A DNA stretch of 15,623 bases, from contig CAYQJO010000091.1 of NCBI GenBank assembly GCA_964417785.1, positions 1-15,623 of the forward strand. Direction: 5' to 3'. Numbering within the stretch: the stretch's first letter is position 1; each line of letters opens with the position of its first letter. Origin of the DNA: DAOTUL01 sp034437435. GTDB taxonomy: Bacteria > Chloroflexota > Anaerolineae > Aggregatilineales > Phototrophicaceae. Under the pieces are notes generated by a model, which had not been told where the DNA came from, did no database searches, and saw only the letters and a program-made list of their open reading frames with translations. Shown here piece by piece: positions 7,305-14,389 of this stretch. The translations under genes and the position numbers were made by a program.

Positions 7305-8318
7305 TCAGTATTCGAGTTCGGTGTCCATCGTCACACGTTTACGGAACACCCAGTAGGTCCAACCCTGGTAGATCAGGACGACCGGCACAAAGAACAATGC
7401 GACGATAGTCATGATTTCCAGCGTGTATTGGCTGGATGAGGCCATCTCAATCGTCATGTTGAAAGCTGCATCGGTGCTGGAAATCATCACATTGGGGAAA
7501 AGGGTGGCAAACAGTAGAACCGAGACCGAGACAATGGTGACACCCGTGCCGATAAATGCCTGGGCGAACTTACCGTTCATAATCATATAGCCGCTGCTGA
7601 GGAGAGCCACGACCGCACCGGCCAATCCGAGAAACTGGACAAAGTTGGCGTCTTCAAACATGTCGGCTTCCGGTATGCTGAAGACAACGAAGGCCACCAC
7701 CAGGACGGTCGTCAGCGGCCACAGAACCCGCGTGACACCGGCGACCCGTTCACGGATTGGGCCGTCAGTCTTCATATCGAGAAACAGCGCACCGTGCAGG
7801 GTGAATAACGAGAGTGTCACCAGTCCACCCAGAAGCGAATAGGGGTTGAGCAAGGTGAAGAAATCGCCCGTATAGATCATGTTTTCATCAATGGGAACAC
7901 CGCGCACAATGTTGGCGAAGGCCACGCCCCACAACAGTGCCGAAACGAAACTACCGAAAAAGATCGACCCATCCCAGAATATGCGCCATCTGGCTGTGTC
8001 GGCTTTGTTGCGAAACTTGAACGCCACTCCCCGGAAGATCAGTCCCAACAGGATGACGAACAGGGCCAGATAGAATCCACTGAACAACGTCGCATACCAG
8101 TCGGGGAAGGCTGCGAACATCGCACCACCGGCGGTAATCAACCAGACCTCGTTAGCGTCCCAATGGGGGCTGATGGTACGGATGATCAGGCCGCGTTCTC
8201 TCTCCGTGCGGCCCAGAAACGGTGTGAGGATACCGACACCGAAGTCAAAGCCTTCAAGGAAGAAGAATCCGGTAAACAGTACGCCAATGAGCAAAAACCA
8301 GAGTTCGTTGAGTTCCAT
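7305..8318 (-). CDS. cydB: Cytochrome bd quinol oxidase subunit II
   Basis: A 337-residue membrane protein with about eight to nine hydrophobic helices, the usual length for CydB. Family signatures are clear: G-F-D-F-G-V-G at 23-29, W-D-A-N-E-V-W-L at 53-60 followed by A-G-G-A-M-F-A-A-F-P, F-R-G-V-A-F-K-F-R at 95-103, and L-F-P-N-V-M near 273-278. CydB pairs with CydA in the cytoplasmic membrane; the complex oxidises quinol and reduces oxygen to water without pumping protons, with high oxygen affinity. GAGG lies 6 bases before the ATG, and the gene starts only 12 bases after the cydA stop, so the two form one operon ending in a hairpin. No cydX-like small gene or cydCD is seen in the window. 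Confidence 0.96.
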   Translation of the reverse strand: MELNELWFLLIGVLFTGFFFLEGFDFGVGILTPFLGRTERERGLIIRTISPHWDANEVWLITAGGAMFAAFPDWYATLFSGFYLALFVILLGLIFRGVAFKFRNKADTARWRIFWDGSIFFGSFVSALLWGVAFANIVRGVPIDENMIYTGDFFTLLNPYSLLGGLVTLSLFTLHGALFLDMKTDGPIRERVAGVTRVLWPLTTVLVVAFVVFSIPEADMFEDANFVQFLGLAGAVVALLSSGYMIMNGKFAQAFIGTGVTIVSVSVLLFATLFPNVMISSTDAAFNMTIEMASSSQYTLEIMTIVALFFVPVVLIYQGWTYWVFRKRVTMDTELEY

Positions 8319-8330
8319 CGTAAACCTCGG

Positions 8331-9740
8331 CTAGTATGTAACCGCCGCAGCGGATTGTTCTTCTTGATTATCCTGCATCAAGGACAACCCGATGACTTCG
8401 GTTGAGACCTTGCTGCCGTACTTCCAGAGCAGTCCAATATCGACCACCATCAGCACACCGTAGACCAGTGTGAATCCAATCAGCGAAATCCAGAGTTCGG
8501 TAGTGGTCACATTGGGCGAAAGCGCATCCGCCAGTGTGAGTTCGCCGTAGACGATCCAGGGTTGGCGACCGACCTCTGTCAGAATCCAGCCGGTGCTGTT
8601 AGCGAGATAAGGCAGAATAATCGCGCCCATCATGGCGAGCAGGAACCAGCGTGTAGTGATGAATTTGCCTCTGGCCCGCAGGTAGAACCCGACCAGGCCG
8701 AGGACGAACAGCAATGTACCGGCTCCGACCATAGCCCGGAAGCTCCAATAGGTCATCCAGATCATGGGCGGGATGTAGTCTCCGGGGCCGTATTCAGCCT
8801 CGTACTGCGCCTGGAGATTGTTCAGACCCGGCACAACACCATCGAACTCATTGTAGGTCAGGAAGCTGAGCAGCGATGGGAATGTGATGTTGACGACTGA
8901 TTCGCGGGCTTCTTCGTCACCGATCTGGAAGAGTGACAGCGCCGCCGGGTCTTCGGATTCCCACAAGCCTTCGGCGGCGGCCAGTTTCATCGGCTGTGTG
9001 TTCAGCATCTCCTGGCCGGATGCGTGGCCGGCGAGCATGGTTGCCAGCACACCGACGGTCCCCACAACCAGGGCAATGTTGACGGACTTGCGGAACATAT
9101 CGTAGTATTCTTCATTCTTGCGCAGGAAGTGATACGCACTGACGCCCAGGACGAAGAACGCACCGGTGGTCAACCCGCCGAAGAACACATGAGGGAACTG
9201 GTGCAGCACGGTGGAGTTGGTCAATAGTGCGCCGAAATCGGTCATCTGGGCGCGACCGGACTCGACGATTTCGTAGCCGACCGGGTGCTGCATAAAGGAG
9301 TTGGCGACCAGAATCCAGAAGGCGGATAGATTTGCGCCGATAGCGGCCAACCAGATTGACCCCAGATGCAGTCCTTTAGGCAGTCGATCCCAACCAAAAA
9401 GCCAGACGGCCAGGAAGGTCGATTCGAGGAAGAACGCCAGCAGCGCTTCGATTGCCAGTGGTGCGCCGAACACATCGCCGACAAAGCGCGAGTATTCGGA
9501 CCAGTTCATCCCAAACTGAAATTCCTGTACGATGCCTGTGACCACGCCCATCGCAAAATTGATGATGAACAGATTACCCCAGAACTTGGTCATCTGTTTG
9601 TATACTTCGTTACCGGTTCGCACGTATTGCGTTTGCATACCGGCGACGATCAATGACAGGCCCAGGGTGAGTGGTACGAAGAAGAAGTGGTACACAGTGG
9701 TGACGGCGAATTGCAGTCTTGCCAGTTCCAAAGCTTCCAT
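8331..9740 (-). CDS. cydA: Cytochrome bd quinol oxidase subunit I
   Basis: A 469-residue membrane subunit carrying the hemes. Expected ligands and partners are present: His18 (heme b595, E. coli His19), His184 (heme b558, E. coli His186), and Met337 in F-R-A-M-V, matching E. coli Met393. Glu98 and Glu106, in I-E-A-L-L-A-F-F-L-E, match the E. coli proton-path Glu99 and Glu107. The quinol loop has Lys252 and Glu257 at the same numbers as E. coli, but the Met337 versus Met393 shift shows the C-terminal part of that loop is missing. This is therefore the short-Q-loop type common outside Proteobacteria. G-R-Q-P-W is at 391-395. First gene of cydAB, with AGG 4 bases before the ATG, divergent from the sensor kinase gene. 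Expected role: respiration at low oxygen and defence against peroxide or nitric oxide. Confidence 0.97.
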   Translation of the reverse strand: MEALELARLQFAVTTVYHFFFVPLTLGLSLIVAGMQTQYVRTGNEVYKQMTKFWGNLFIINFAMGVVTGIVQEFQFGMNWSEYSRFVGDVFGAPLAIEALLAFFLESTFLAVWLFGWDRLPKGLHLGSIWLAAIGANLSAFWILVANSFMQHPVGYEIVESGRAQMTDFGALLTNSTVLHQFPHVFFGGLTTGAFFVLGVSAYHFLRKNEEYYDMFRKSVNIALVVGTVGVLATMLAGHASGQEMLNTQPMKLAAAEGLWESEDPAALSLFQIGDEEARESVVNITFPSLLSFLTYNEFDGVVPGLNNLQAQYEAEYGPGDYIPPMIWMTYWSFRAMVGAGTLLFVLGLVGFYLRARGKFITTRWFLLAMMGAIILPYLANSTGWILTEVGRQPWIVYGELTLADALSPNVTTTELWISLIGFTLVYGVLMVVDIGLLWKYGSKVSTEVIGLSLMQDNQEEQSAAAVTY

Positions 9741-9751
9741 CTAACCTGTAA

Positions 9752-9785
9752 TCCCCTATACTTACGAAAAGTTTCCCCATATACT
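9752..9785. repeat. Direct repeat in the cydA / sensor kinase intergenic region
   Basis: TCCCCTATACT (9752-9762) and TCCCCATATACT (9774-9785) are near-identical direct repeats. The TCCCC blocks start 22 bases apart, about two helical turns, as expected for a dimeric regulator binding one DNA face. The second copy overlaps the proposed cydA -10. The regulator is unknown; the nearby DosR/NarL-type protein is a candidate by position only. Confidence 0.35.
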
Positions 9786-9810
9786 ATAGCCAGAAAATAT
9801 AAGCATCCAA
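9783..9810 (-). promoter_or_regulatory. Likely promoter of cydAB
   Basis: On the minus strand TTGGAT (9805-9810) and TATAGT (9783-9788) are separated by 16 bases, a reasonable sigma70-type promoter. Transcription would start about 35 bases before the cydA ATG. Other AT-rich hexamers in the same gap could also serve. Confidence 0.4.
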
Positions 9811-9858
9811 GTGGCGATGTTCATAGCCCCATGTGACATATGTAATGGCCTAAGATAC

Positions 9859-9864
9859 TACAAT
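9859..9864 (+). promoter_or_regulatory. Possible -10 of the sensor kinase gene
   Basis: TACAAT lies 25 bases before the GTG start at 9889. No good -35 is seen upstream, which would suit an activated promoter. If used, the message cannot encode a start at 9811. Confidence 0.3.
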
Positions 9865-9888
9865 GGAGGCTGGACAAGGTATGGTACA

Positions 9889-11031
9889 GTGACGGATTAC
9901 AAAACGGCGATCCCGTTAGAACAATTGCAGGATATTGTCTCGACCATGATGTATGCCGCTGAGGCGGACTCATTGCGCGAGGCGTTGCAGCGGATTGCCC
10001 ATGCGTCGCGGGAGTTGATCGGCGCACGTTATGCCGCTCTGGGTATCCCTGATGGCAAGGGCGGCCTGCGCTTTTTCGAGGTGTCGGGAATCAGTGATAA
10101 AGAGATTGCCCGCATACCCCATGCGCCACATGGGGATGGTCTGCTCGGCGTCATCATGAATGAGCGGGAGACACTGCGGCTGGATCATATGGACGATGAT
10201 CCCCGCGCTGTGGGTTTCCCGGAAGGCCATCCGCACATGGATTCCTTTCTGGGTGTGCCGGTGCGTGTGGGCAGTCAGCTATTCGGCATGCTCTATCTAT
10301 CGGACCGTGAAGACGGTATGCCCTTCAGCGTTTACGACGAGTGGTTGTTGGAGACGATGGCAGGTTATGCGGCGCTGGCGATTGCTGGCAGCCAGCTACG
10401 TGACCAGCAGCGGCGGTTGACCCTGCTGGAAGAACGCCAGCGGATTGGCATGGAACTGCACGACGGCGTGATTCAATCGCTATACGCTGTTGGTATGCTG
10501 CTGGATATGCTGCGATCCAACGCAAATACGAAGCCGGACGATTTCCAGCCAGTGATCGACGGTCTCAATGAGGTAATCGAAGACATCCGTGCTTATATCA
10601 ACGACCTCAAAACCGGCCACGGTGAGAAGACCATCTATCGCTCGCTCAACGACATGATAGCCCGTCTCTACGTTCCCGAACATCTGAACCTGACGATTGA
10701 AGCCCCGGATACTCTGCCACCGTTTCCGGTCGAAGATTTTGAGTCCATTTGTTTGATCGCCCGCGAAGCGCTCAGCAACGCTATCCGGCACGCAGATGCC
10801 AACAACGTCCATATCCGAGCATGGCTGGATACGAACAATTTTCAGATCATTGTGCGTGATGATGGCTGCGGCTTCAGCCCGGAAGGGTTGCAACATAAAA
10901 CTAGCCTGGGTCTGCGCAACATCCAGGAACGAGTACGCCTGCATGGTGGCGTATTGGTCATCAACAGCAAGCTGGATCAGGGGACGGCGGTGATGGTGAC
11001 CATCCCTATCCGGCGGTCCCGGCGTGATTAG
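9889..11031 (+). CDS. GAF-domain sensor histidine kinase (NarL/DosS type, HisKA_3)
   Basis: Starting at GTG 9889 gives 380 residues. AAGG lies 9 bases upstream and the GAF domain begins soon after. An upstream GTG at 9811 would add 26 residues of unlikely composition. Residues about 11-171 are one GAF domain, containing G-F-P-E-G-H-P-H-M and L-G-V-P-V-R-V. HisKA_3 follows: E-R-Q-R-I-G-M-E-L-H-D-G-V-I-Q-S-L, with phospho-acceptor His191. The ATPase domain has the N-box R-E-A-L-S-N-A-I-R-H (Asn297), D-D-G-C-G-F (324-329) and S-L-G-L-R-N (339-344). There is no membrane segment, so it senses in the cytoplasm. His114 and Tyr136 have the same 22-residue spacing as the DosS/DevS heme ligand His149 and distal Tyr171, so heme or redox sensing is possible. 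The partner is presumably the convergent regulator, whose stop codon it overlaps. Confidence 0.9.
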   Translation: MTDYKTAIPLEQLQDIVSTMMYAAEADSLREALQRIAHASRELIGARYAALGIPDGKGGLRFFEVSGISDKEIARIPHAPHGDGLLGVIMNERETLRLDHMDDDPRAVGFPEGHPHMDSFLGVPVRVGSQLFGMLYLSDREDGMPFSVYDEWLLETMAGYAALAIAGSQLRDQQRRLTLLEERQRIGMELHDGVIQSLYAVGMLLDMLRSNANTKPDDFQPVIDGLNEVIEDIRAYINDLKTGHGEKTIYRSLNDMIARLYVPEHLNLTIEAPDTLPPFPVEDFESICLIAREALSNAIRHADANNVHIRAWLDTNNFQIIVRDDGCGFSPEGLQHKTSLGLRNIQERVRLHGGVLVINSKLDQGTAVMVTIPIRRSRRD

Positions 11032-11702
11032 CCGCTGTTGTCGTCGGACATGGGCGGTACCAACTTGTTGATGTTGTGTTTGACGGCGTAGATGGCCGCC
11101 TCAGCCCGGTTGGAAACGTTGATCTTCGAGAGTACGCTGCTGACGTAATTGCGGACAGTACCTTCACCGAGAAAGAGCTTGACGGCAATCTGCCGGTTGG
11201 TAAGTCCCTGTGCGACCAGCGCCAGAACGGCCAACTCCTGTGACGTCAGATCGGCAAAGGCCGAAGCATCTTCCGCTTTATTGGCCTCACGCACGCGGGC
11301 AAAGATCGTCTCAGTCATGGTCGGGTCCAGCGTCCCCTCACCCTGACTCACCCGCTCCACAGCACGCATTAATTCATCGCTGCCAATTCGTTTGAGGACA
11401 TAGCCCGATGCACCGGCGTCAATGGCGGCCAGCAGGAGTTCATCTTCTGCGTATGAGGTCAACATGACGACACGGCAGCCATCAACTGTTTCGACAATGC
11501 GACGGCATGCCTCAATGCCAGAAAGCCCCGGCATGCGAATATCAAGCACAGCGACATCTGGACGATATTCCTGGGCTTTGGCGATGGCTTCTTCACCACT
11601 GGCCGCCTCTACGACCACATGGAAATCTTCTCGTTGTTCCAGCAGCGAGCGCAGCCCGGCACGGACGACAGCATGATCGTCGGCGATGAGAATGCGGACC
11701 AT
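11028..11702 (-). CDS. NarL/DosR family response regulator
   Basis: A 224-residue two-domain regulator. The receiver domain (1-120) has the acidic pair Asp8-Asp9, phospho-acceptor Asp54 in V-L-D-I-R-M-P-G, Thr82 and Lys104. To my knowledge these numbers are identical to those in mycobacterial DosR. Residues 152-211 are a LuxR-type helix-turn-helix: L-T-S-Q-E-L-A-V-L, V-A-Q-G-L-T-N-R-Q-I-A and G-E-G-T-V-R-N-Y-V, closing with R-A-E-A-A-I-Y-A-V. Phosphorylation should drive DNA binding as a dimer. AGG lies 6 bases before the ATG. It converges with the GAF kinase, their stop codons overlapping (TTAG), and is divergent from the CBS protein gene. A CRP-like site sits about 42 bases upstream of the predicted transcription start. 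Target genes are not known; cydAB and the CBS gene are the obvious candidates. Confidence 0.92.
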   Translation of the reverse strand: MVRILIADDHAVVRAGLRSLLEQREDFHVVVEAASGEEAIAKAQEYRPDVAVLDIRMPGLSGIEACRRIVETVDGCRVVMLTSYAEDELLLAAIDAGASGYVLKRIGSDELMRAVERVSQGEGTLDPTMTETIFARVREANKAEDASAFADLTSQELAVLALVAQGLTNRQIAVKLFLGEGTVRNYVSSVLSKINVSNRAEAAIYAVKHNINKLVPPMSDDNSG

Positions 11703-11738
11703 AATTTACCTGTCCCTGATTAATTTTTTCACCTTGTT

Positions 11739-11744
11739 ATTCTA
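11739..11744 (-). promoter_or_regulatory. Likely -10 of the response regulator gene
   Basis: TAGAAT on the minus strand, predicting a start near 11732. There is no recognisable -35; instead a CRP-like palindrome is centred about 42 bases upstream of that start, as in class II activated promoters. Confidence 0.45.
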
Positions 11745-11766
11745 CATATACTCTTACATTGCAGGA

Positions 11767-11782
11767 TGTGACAGGTATCACT
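11767..11782. promoter_or_regulatory. CRP/FNR-family binding site between regulator and CBS gene
   Basis: TGTGA-CAGGTA-TCACT, matching nine of ten consensus bases of the CRP site TGTGA-N6-TCACA. It lies in the divergent region and could serve both genes. Its centre (11774.5) is close to -42 for the response regulator promoter. Which Crp/Fnr protein binds is unknown. Confidence 0.5.
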
Positions 11783-11857
11783 TGTTTCGTATGACCATTG
11801 TTCCCGTGCTTGCGTGTATGCTTTTCATGTATCTTTACGTTCCGGGGTAAGCCTTTG

Positions 11858-12301
11858 ATGAATGTTGCTGAGATTATGACTCGTAACCCGGTGACCATTA
11901 ACCACACCGCCACGCTGGGTGAGGCGTTGGCACTGATGGAGCGAGTCGGTTGTCGCCATTTGCCGGTCATCAGTGGCGACGGTCATTTGATTGGCATTGT
12001 GAGCGACCGGGATTGCCGTTTGGCGCTCAATTCGCCGCATATCATGCGCGAGCGCTGGCAGGATGATGACATCGCTGAACATACCATCATTGCGTCGATC
12101 ATGACCCCGGCCCCCATAATCACCGAGGGTGATGTCCCTGTACACGAAGCGACCCGCCTGATGCTGACTCATCACATCAGTGCGCTGCCAGTGATGCGCG
12201 GCGAAACGCTGGTCGGGATCATCACCACATCTGACTTGCTGGTTGCGTTTATGAGCCTGCACCGGCGCATGGCTCAGGCGGCACCGGTCTCCGAGATATA
12301 G
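11858..12301 (+). CDS. Tandem CBS domain protein
   Basis: Starting at ATG 11858 gives 147 residues, with GGGG 10 bases upstream and the protein opening exactly at the first CBS domain (M-N-V-A-E-I-M-T-R-N-P-V-T-I). An upstream TTG at 11798 would add 20 Cys/Phe-rich residues that do not fit the family. CBS1 is about 1-60 (H-L-P-V-I, L-I-G-I-V-S-D-R-D) and CBS2 about 80-132 (I-M-T-P-A-P-I-I-T, A-L-P-V-M, L-V-G-I-I-T-T-S-D-L). The pair forms a Bateman module that usually binds adenine nucleotides. No catalytic or membrane domain is attached. The size and solo architecture resemble mycobacterial Hrp1 (Rv2626c), a DosR-regulon protein, which is notable beside a DosR-like regulator; the exact function is unknown. 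It converges on ssb with 5 bases between stops. Confidence 0.88.
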   Translation: MNVAEIMTRNPVTINHTATLGEALALMERVGCRHLPVISGDGHLIGIVSDRDCRLALNSPHIMRERWQDDDIAEHTIIASIMTPAPIITEGDVPVHEATRLMLTHHISALPVMRGETLVGIITTSDLLVAFMSLHRRMAQAAPVSEI

Positions 12302-12306
12302 TCTGA

Positions 12307-12741
12307 TTAAAATGGAATCTCATCCGGGTCCTTCGGCGGTGCGCTGAAGTCGTCGTCGTATGGGCCGGCCTGCTGCTGGCGATTACCACCGCCGCTGCCC
12401 TCCATGTTGCGTTCACCGCTGAGGAAGCGCACATCCCGCGCACGCAGTTCGAGTGAGGCGGCAGCCTCGCCGGCGTTGTTGGTGTAACCGCGTGCTTCCA
12501 CTGTACCCAACACCATGACCTGGCGGCCCTTGCTCAAATAGTTGTTGCACGTTTCGCCCAAAGAACCCCAGGCACTCACGCGGTACCAGGTGGTCTTCTC
12601 GCGGCGTTCGTTGGTTTGCCGGTCGGTCCAGGTTTCATTGACCGCCAGACTGAATGAGCAGACAGCCGTGCCACTTTGCAGATACCTCAATTCAGGGTCA
12701 TTGCCGAGGTTGCCGACGGCAATGGTTTGGTGCCATGTCAT
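12307..12741 (-). CDS. ssb: Single-stranded DNA-binding protein
   Basis: A 144-residue SSB, which coats single-stranded DNA as a tetramer during replication, repair and recombination. The OB fold spans about residues 1-107: the opening H-Q-T-I-A-V-G-N-L-G-N-D-P-E-L-R-Y, the W-Y-R-V-S-A-W-G block at 52-59, and Y-L-S-K-G-R-Q-V-M-V-L-G-T-V at 68-81. A short Gly/Gln-rich linker follows, then the acidic tip D-P-D-E-I-P-F at the very end, which recruits partner proteins. Length is slightly short for the family because the linker is short. AAGGAG lies 8 bases before the ATG. It has a strong promoter overlapped by a LexA-like dyad, suggesting damage-induced expression. It stands alone, not with rpsF/rpsR as in many genomes. 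Confidence 0.95.
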   Translation of the reverse strand: MTWHQTIAVGNLGNDPELRYLQSGTAVCSFSLAVNETWTDRQTNERREKTTWYRVSAWGSLGETCNNYLSKGRQVMVLGTVEARGYTNNAGEAAASLELRARDVRFLSGERNMEGSGGGNRQQQAGPYDDDFSAPPKDPDEIPF

Positions 12742-12760
12742 AATAACAACTCCTTACTTT

Positions 12761-12778
12761 GTAGAACATTAATTCTAC
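12761..12778. promoter_or_regulatory. LexA-like inverted repeat at the ssb promoter
   Basis: GTAGAA and TTCTAC form a perfect 6-bp inverted repeat with 6 bases between. The core, GAAC-N4-ATTC, is one base off the GAAC-N4-GTTC type of SOS box known from Gram-positive LexA. It covers the ssb -10, as a repressor site would. That LexA binds it is inference. Confidence 0.5.
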
Positions 12779-12800
12779 CATAAATTCTCGTTGATGTCTA
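12772..12800 (-). promoter_or_regulatory. Promoter of ssb
   Basis: On the minus strand TAGACA (12795-12800) and TAGAAT (12772-12777) are separated by exactly 17 bases, each one base off the sigma70 consensus. The -35 overlaps the gatB stop codon. Start of transcription is expected near 12765, inside the inverted repeat. Confidence 0.6.
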
Positions 12801-14249
12801 TGCCTGGAGCCGTTCCAGCAGCAGTTCGCGCACCATCTGCGGGTTGCCTTTGCCCTTCAGCGCCCGCATACACTGGCCCATCAACGCCCCAAACACTTTT
12901 TCGTTGCCGTTACGATAGCTTTCCATCATATCCGTGTTCTGTGCCAGTACCGCGTCGATTTCCGCGATCAATGCGCCGGCGTCGCTGACCTGGGCCAATC
13001 CTTCACGCTCCATGATAGCGTTGGGATTGTCGCCAGTCTCCCACATGATCGCCAGGACTTTTTCGCCGGAGCCTTTGTTGAGCCTGTCGCTATCCACCAG
13101 TTTGACCAGTTCGCCCATCTGCTCTGGCGAGATTTTGATGGTATCCACCGCTTCACGGTCCACGCCTTCGCGGTTGAAGATGGCGAACAGGCTGGTGAGC
13201 AGCCAGTTGGCCGCTCCTTTGGGGTCGGCTCCCGTGCTGACCATTGCCTCGTAGTAGGCGGCGACAGCCTGTTCCATCACCAGCAGACGGGCGTCATAGG
13301 CGCTGAGGCCGAATGCGCTTTCAAATCGGGCCTGCTTGACATCGGGTAACTCCGGCAGGGTGGCGCGGACTTCCTCAACCCATTCCCGGTTGACTTCCAC
13401 GATGGGCAGGTCCGGCTCCGGAAAATAGCGATATTCATCAGCACGTTCTTTATAGCGCTGGATGATGATCTTATTTTTGTTCTCGTCCCATCCCAGGGTG
13501 GCCTGCCGGACTGTATCGCCCGTCTGATACAGCTTGATCTGCCGTTTGACCTCGACATCAATGGCGCGGACCATGCTGCGAATACTGTTGAGATTCTTGA
13601 TCTCGGTACGGGTGCGGAACTCAGTATCGTCCTGGTGCATCACGCTGACATTGGCCTCGAAGCGCAGAATGCCTTTGGACATATCGCCGCTGTTGACGCC
13701 GAGATAGCGCAGGATGGCCCGCAGTTTTCGGGCGTAGCGTTCGGCTTCTTCGCTGCTGCGGATGTCCGGTTCGGAGACAATTTCCAGCAGCGGCACACCG
13801 GCCCGGTTGTAATCGACCAGACTGGACCCATCGCCCATGTGGGTAAGCTTGCCGGTGTCTTCTTCCATGTGGGCGCGGGTGACACCGATGCGCTTTTCGC
13901 TGCCGTCTTCCAGTGTGATTTCGACATAACCGTTGACCGCCAGTGGGTACTCATACTGGCTGATCTGGTAGCCTTTGGGCAGGTCGGGGTAGAAGTAGCT
14001 TTTGCGAGCGAACTGGTTAAAGGGCGGAATCTCGCAGTTCAGCGCCAGACCGACCATCATGGCGTAGTCCATAGCCTGCCTGTTGATAACCGGCAGCGTT
14101 CCCGGTAGTCCCAACGACACCGGATCGACGGCGGTGTTGGGCGGGGCGGTCACACTGTCCACAACGGGACACGGGCTGAACATTTTGCTTTCCGTCTGGA
14201 GTTCGGCATGGACTTCCAGGCCGATAACGGGGGTCCATTCGCTCGACAT
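12798..14249 (-). CDS. gatB: Aspartyl/glutamyl-tRNA amidotransferase subunit B
   Basis: A 483-residue subunit of GatCAB, which turns Glu-tRNA(Gln) or Asp-tRNA(Asn) into the amide form. GatB phosphorylates the misacylated tRNA and uses ammonia from GatA. Signatures: G-L-E-V-H at 10-14, R-K-S-Y-F-Y-P-D-L-P-K-G-Y-Q-I at 82-96, H-M-E-E-D-T-G-K at 127-134, D-Y-N-R-A-G-V-P-L-L-E-I-V at 146-158, F-E-A-N-V-S-V at 197-203 and R-T-E-I-K-N-L-N-S at 214-222. The C-terminal part (about 330-483) is the YqeY-like tRNA-binding domain. AGGAG lies 7 bases before the ATG. gatA and gatC are not adjacent, so the complex is encoded at separate loci. A methyltransferase remnant lies directly upstream. Length is normal. 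Confidence 0.96.
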   Translation of the reverse strand: MSSEWTPVIGLEVHAELQTESKMFSPCPVVDSVTAPPNTAVDPVSLGLPGTLPVINRQAMDYAMMVGLALNCEIPPFNQFARKSYFYPDLPKGYQISQYEYPLAVNGYVEITLEDGSEKRIGVTRAHMEEDTGKLTHMGDGSSLVDYNRAGVPLLEIVSEPDIRSSEEAERYARKLRAILRYLGVNSGDMSKGILRFEANVSVMHQDDTEFRTRTEIKNLNSIRSMVRAIDVEVKRQIKLYQTGDTVRQATLGWDENKNKIIIQRYKERADEYRYFPEPDLPIVEVNREWVEEVRATLPELPDVKQARFESAFGLSAYDARLLVMEQAVAAYYEAMVSTGADPKGAANWLLTSLFAIFNREGVDREAVDTIKISPEQMGELVKLVDSDRLNKGSGEKVLAIMWETGDNPNAIMEREGLAQVSDAGALIAEIDAVLAQNTDMMESYRNGNEKVFGALMGQCMRALKGKGNPQMVRELLLERLQA

Positions 14250-14389
14250 CGGTTTCTCCTGCGTTTGACCATAACGCGGGCGATTTTACCACAGTTCGGT
14301 TCAGCGTCGAACGAGTTCACTGCAAACCCAAATACGTTTACTGGAAGTTCGGAGTCTACAAATAGCTCCTCATTGAATCCAAGTTCGAT

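Noticed and set aside
9811..9888. Upstream GTG start giving the kinase 26 more residues, including C-x-x-C
   Set aside because: It has no ribosome binding site, lies against the cydA promoter, contains the likely kinase -10 and is not part of the GAF domain. The CxxC is probably chance.
11709..11720. GGGAC half site resembling a DosR box before the regulator gene
   Set aside because: Only one half matches and the partner arm is missing, so it cannot be told from chance.
11798..11857. TTG start giving the CBS protein a 20-residue Cys/Phe-rich extension
   Set aside because: No ribosome binding site, and the family begins at the ATG at 11858. The stretch overlaps probable promoter sequence.
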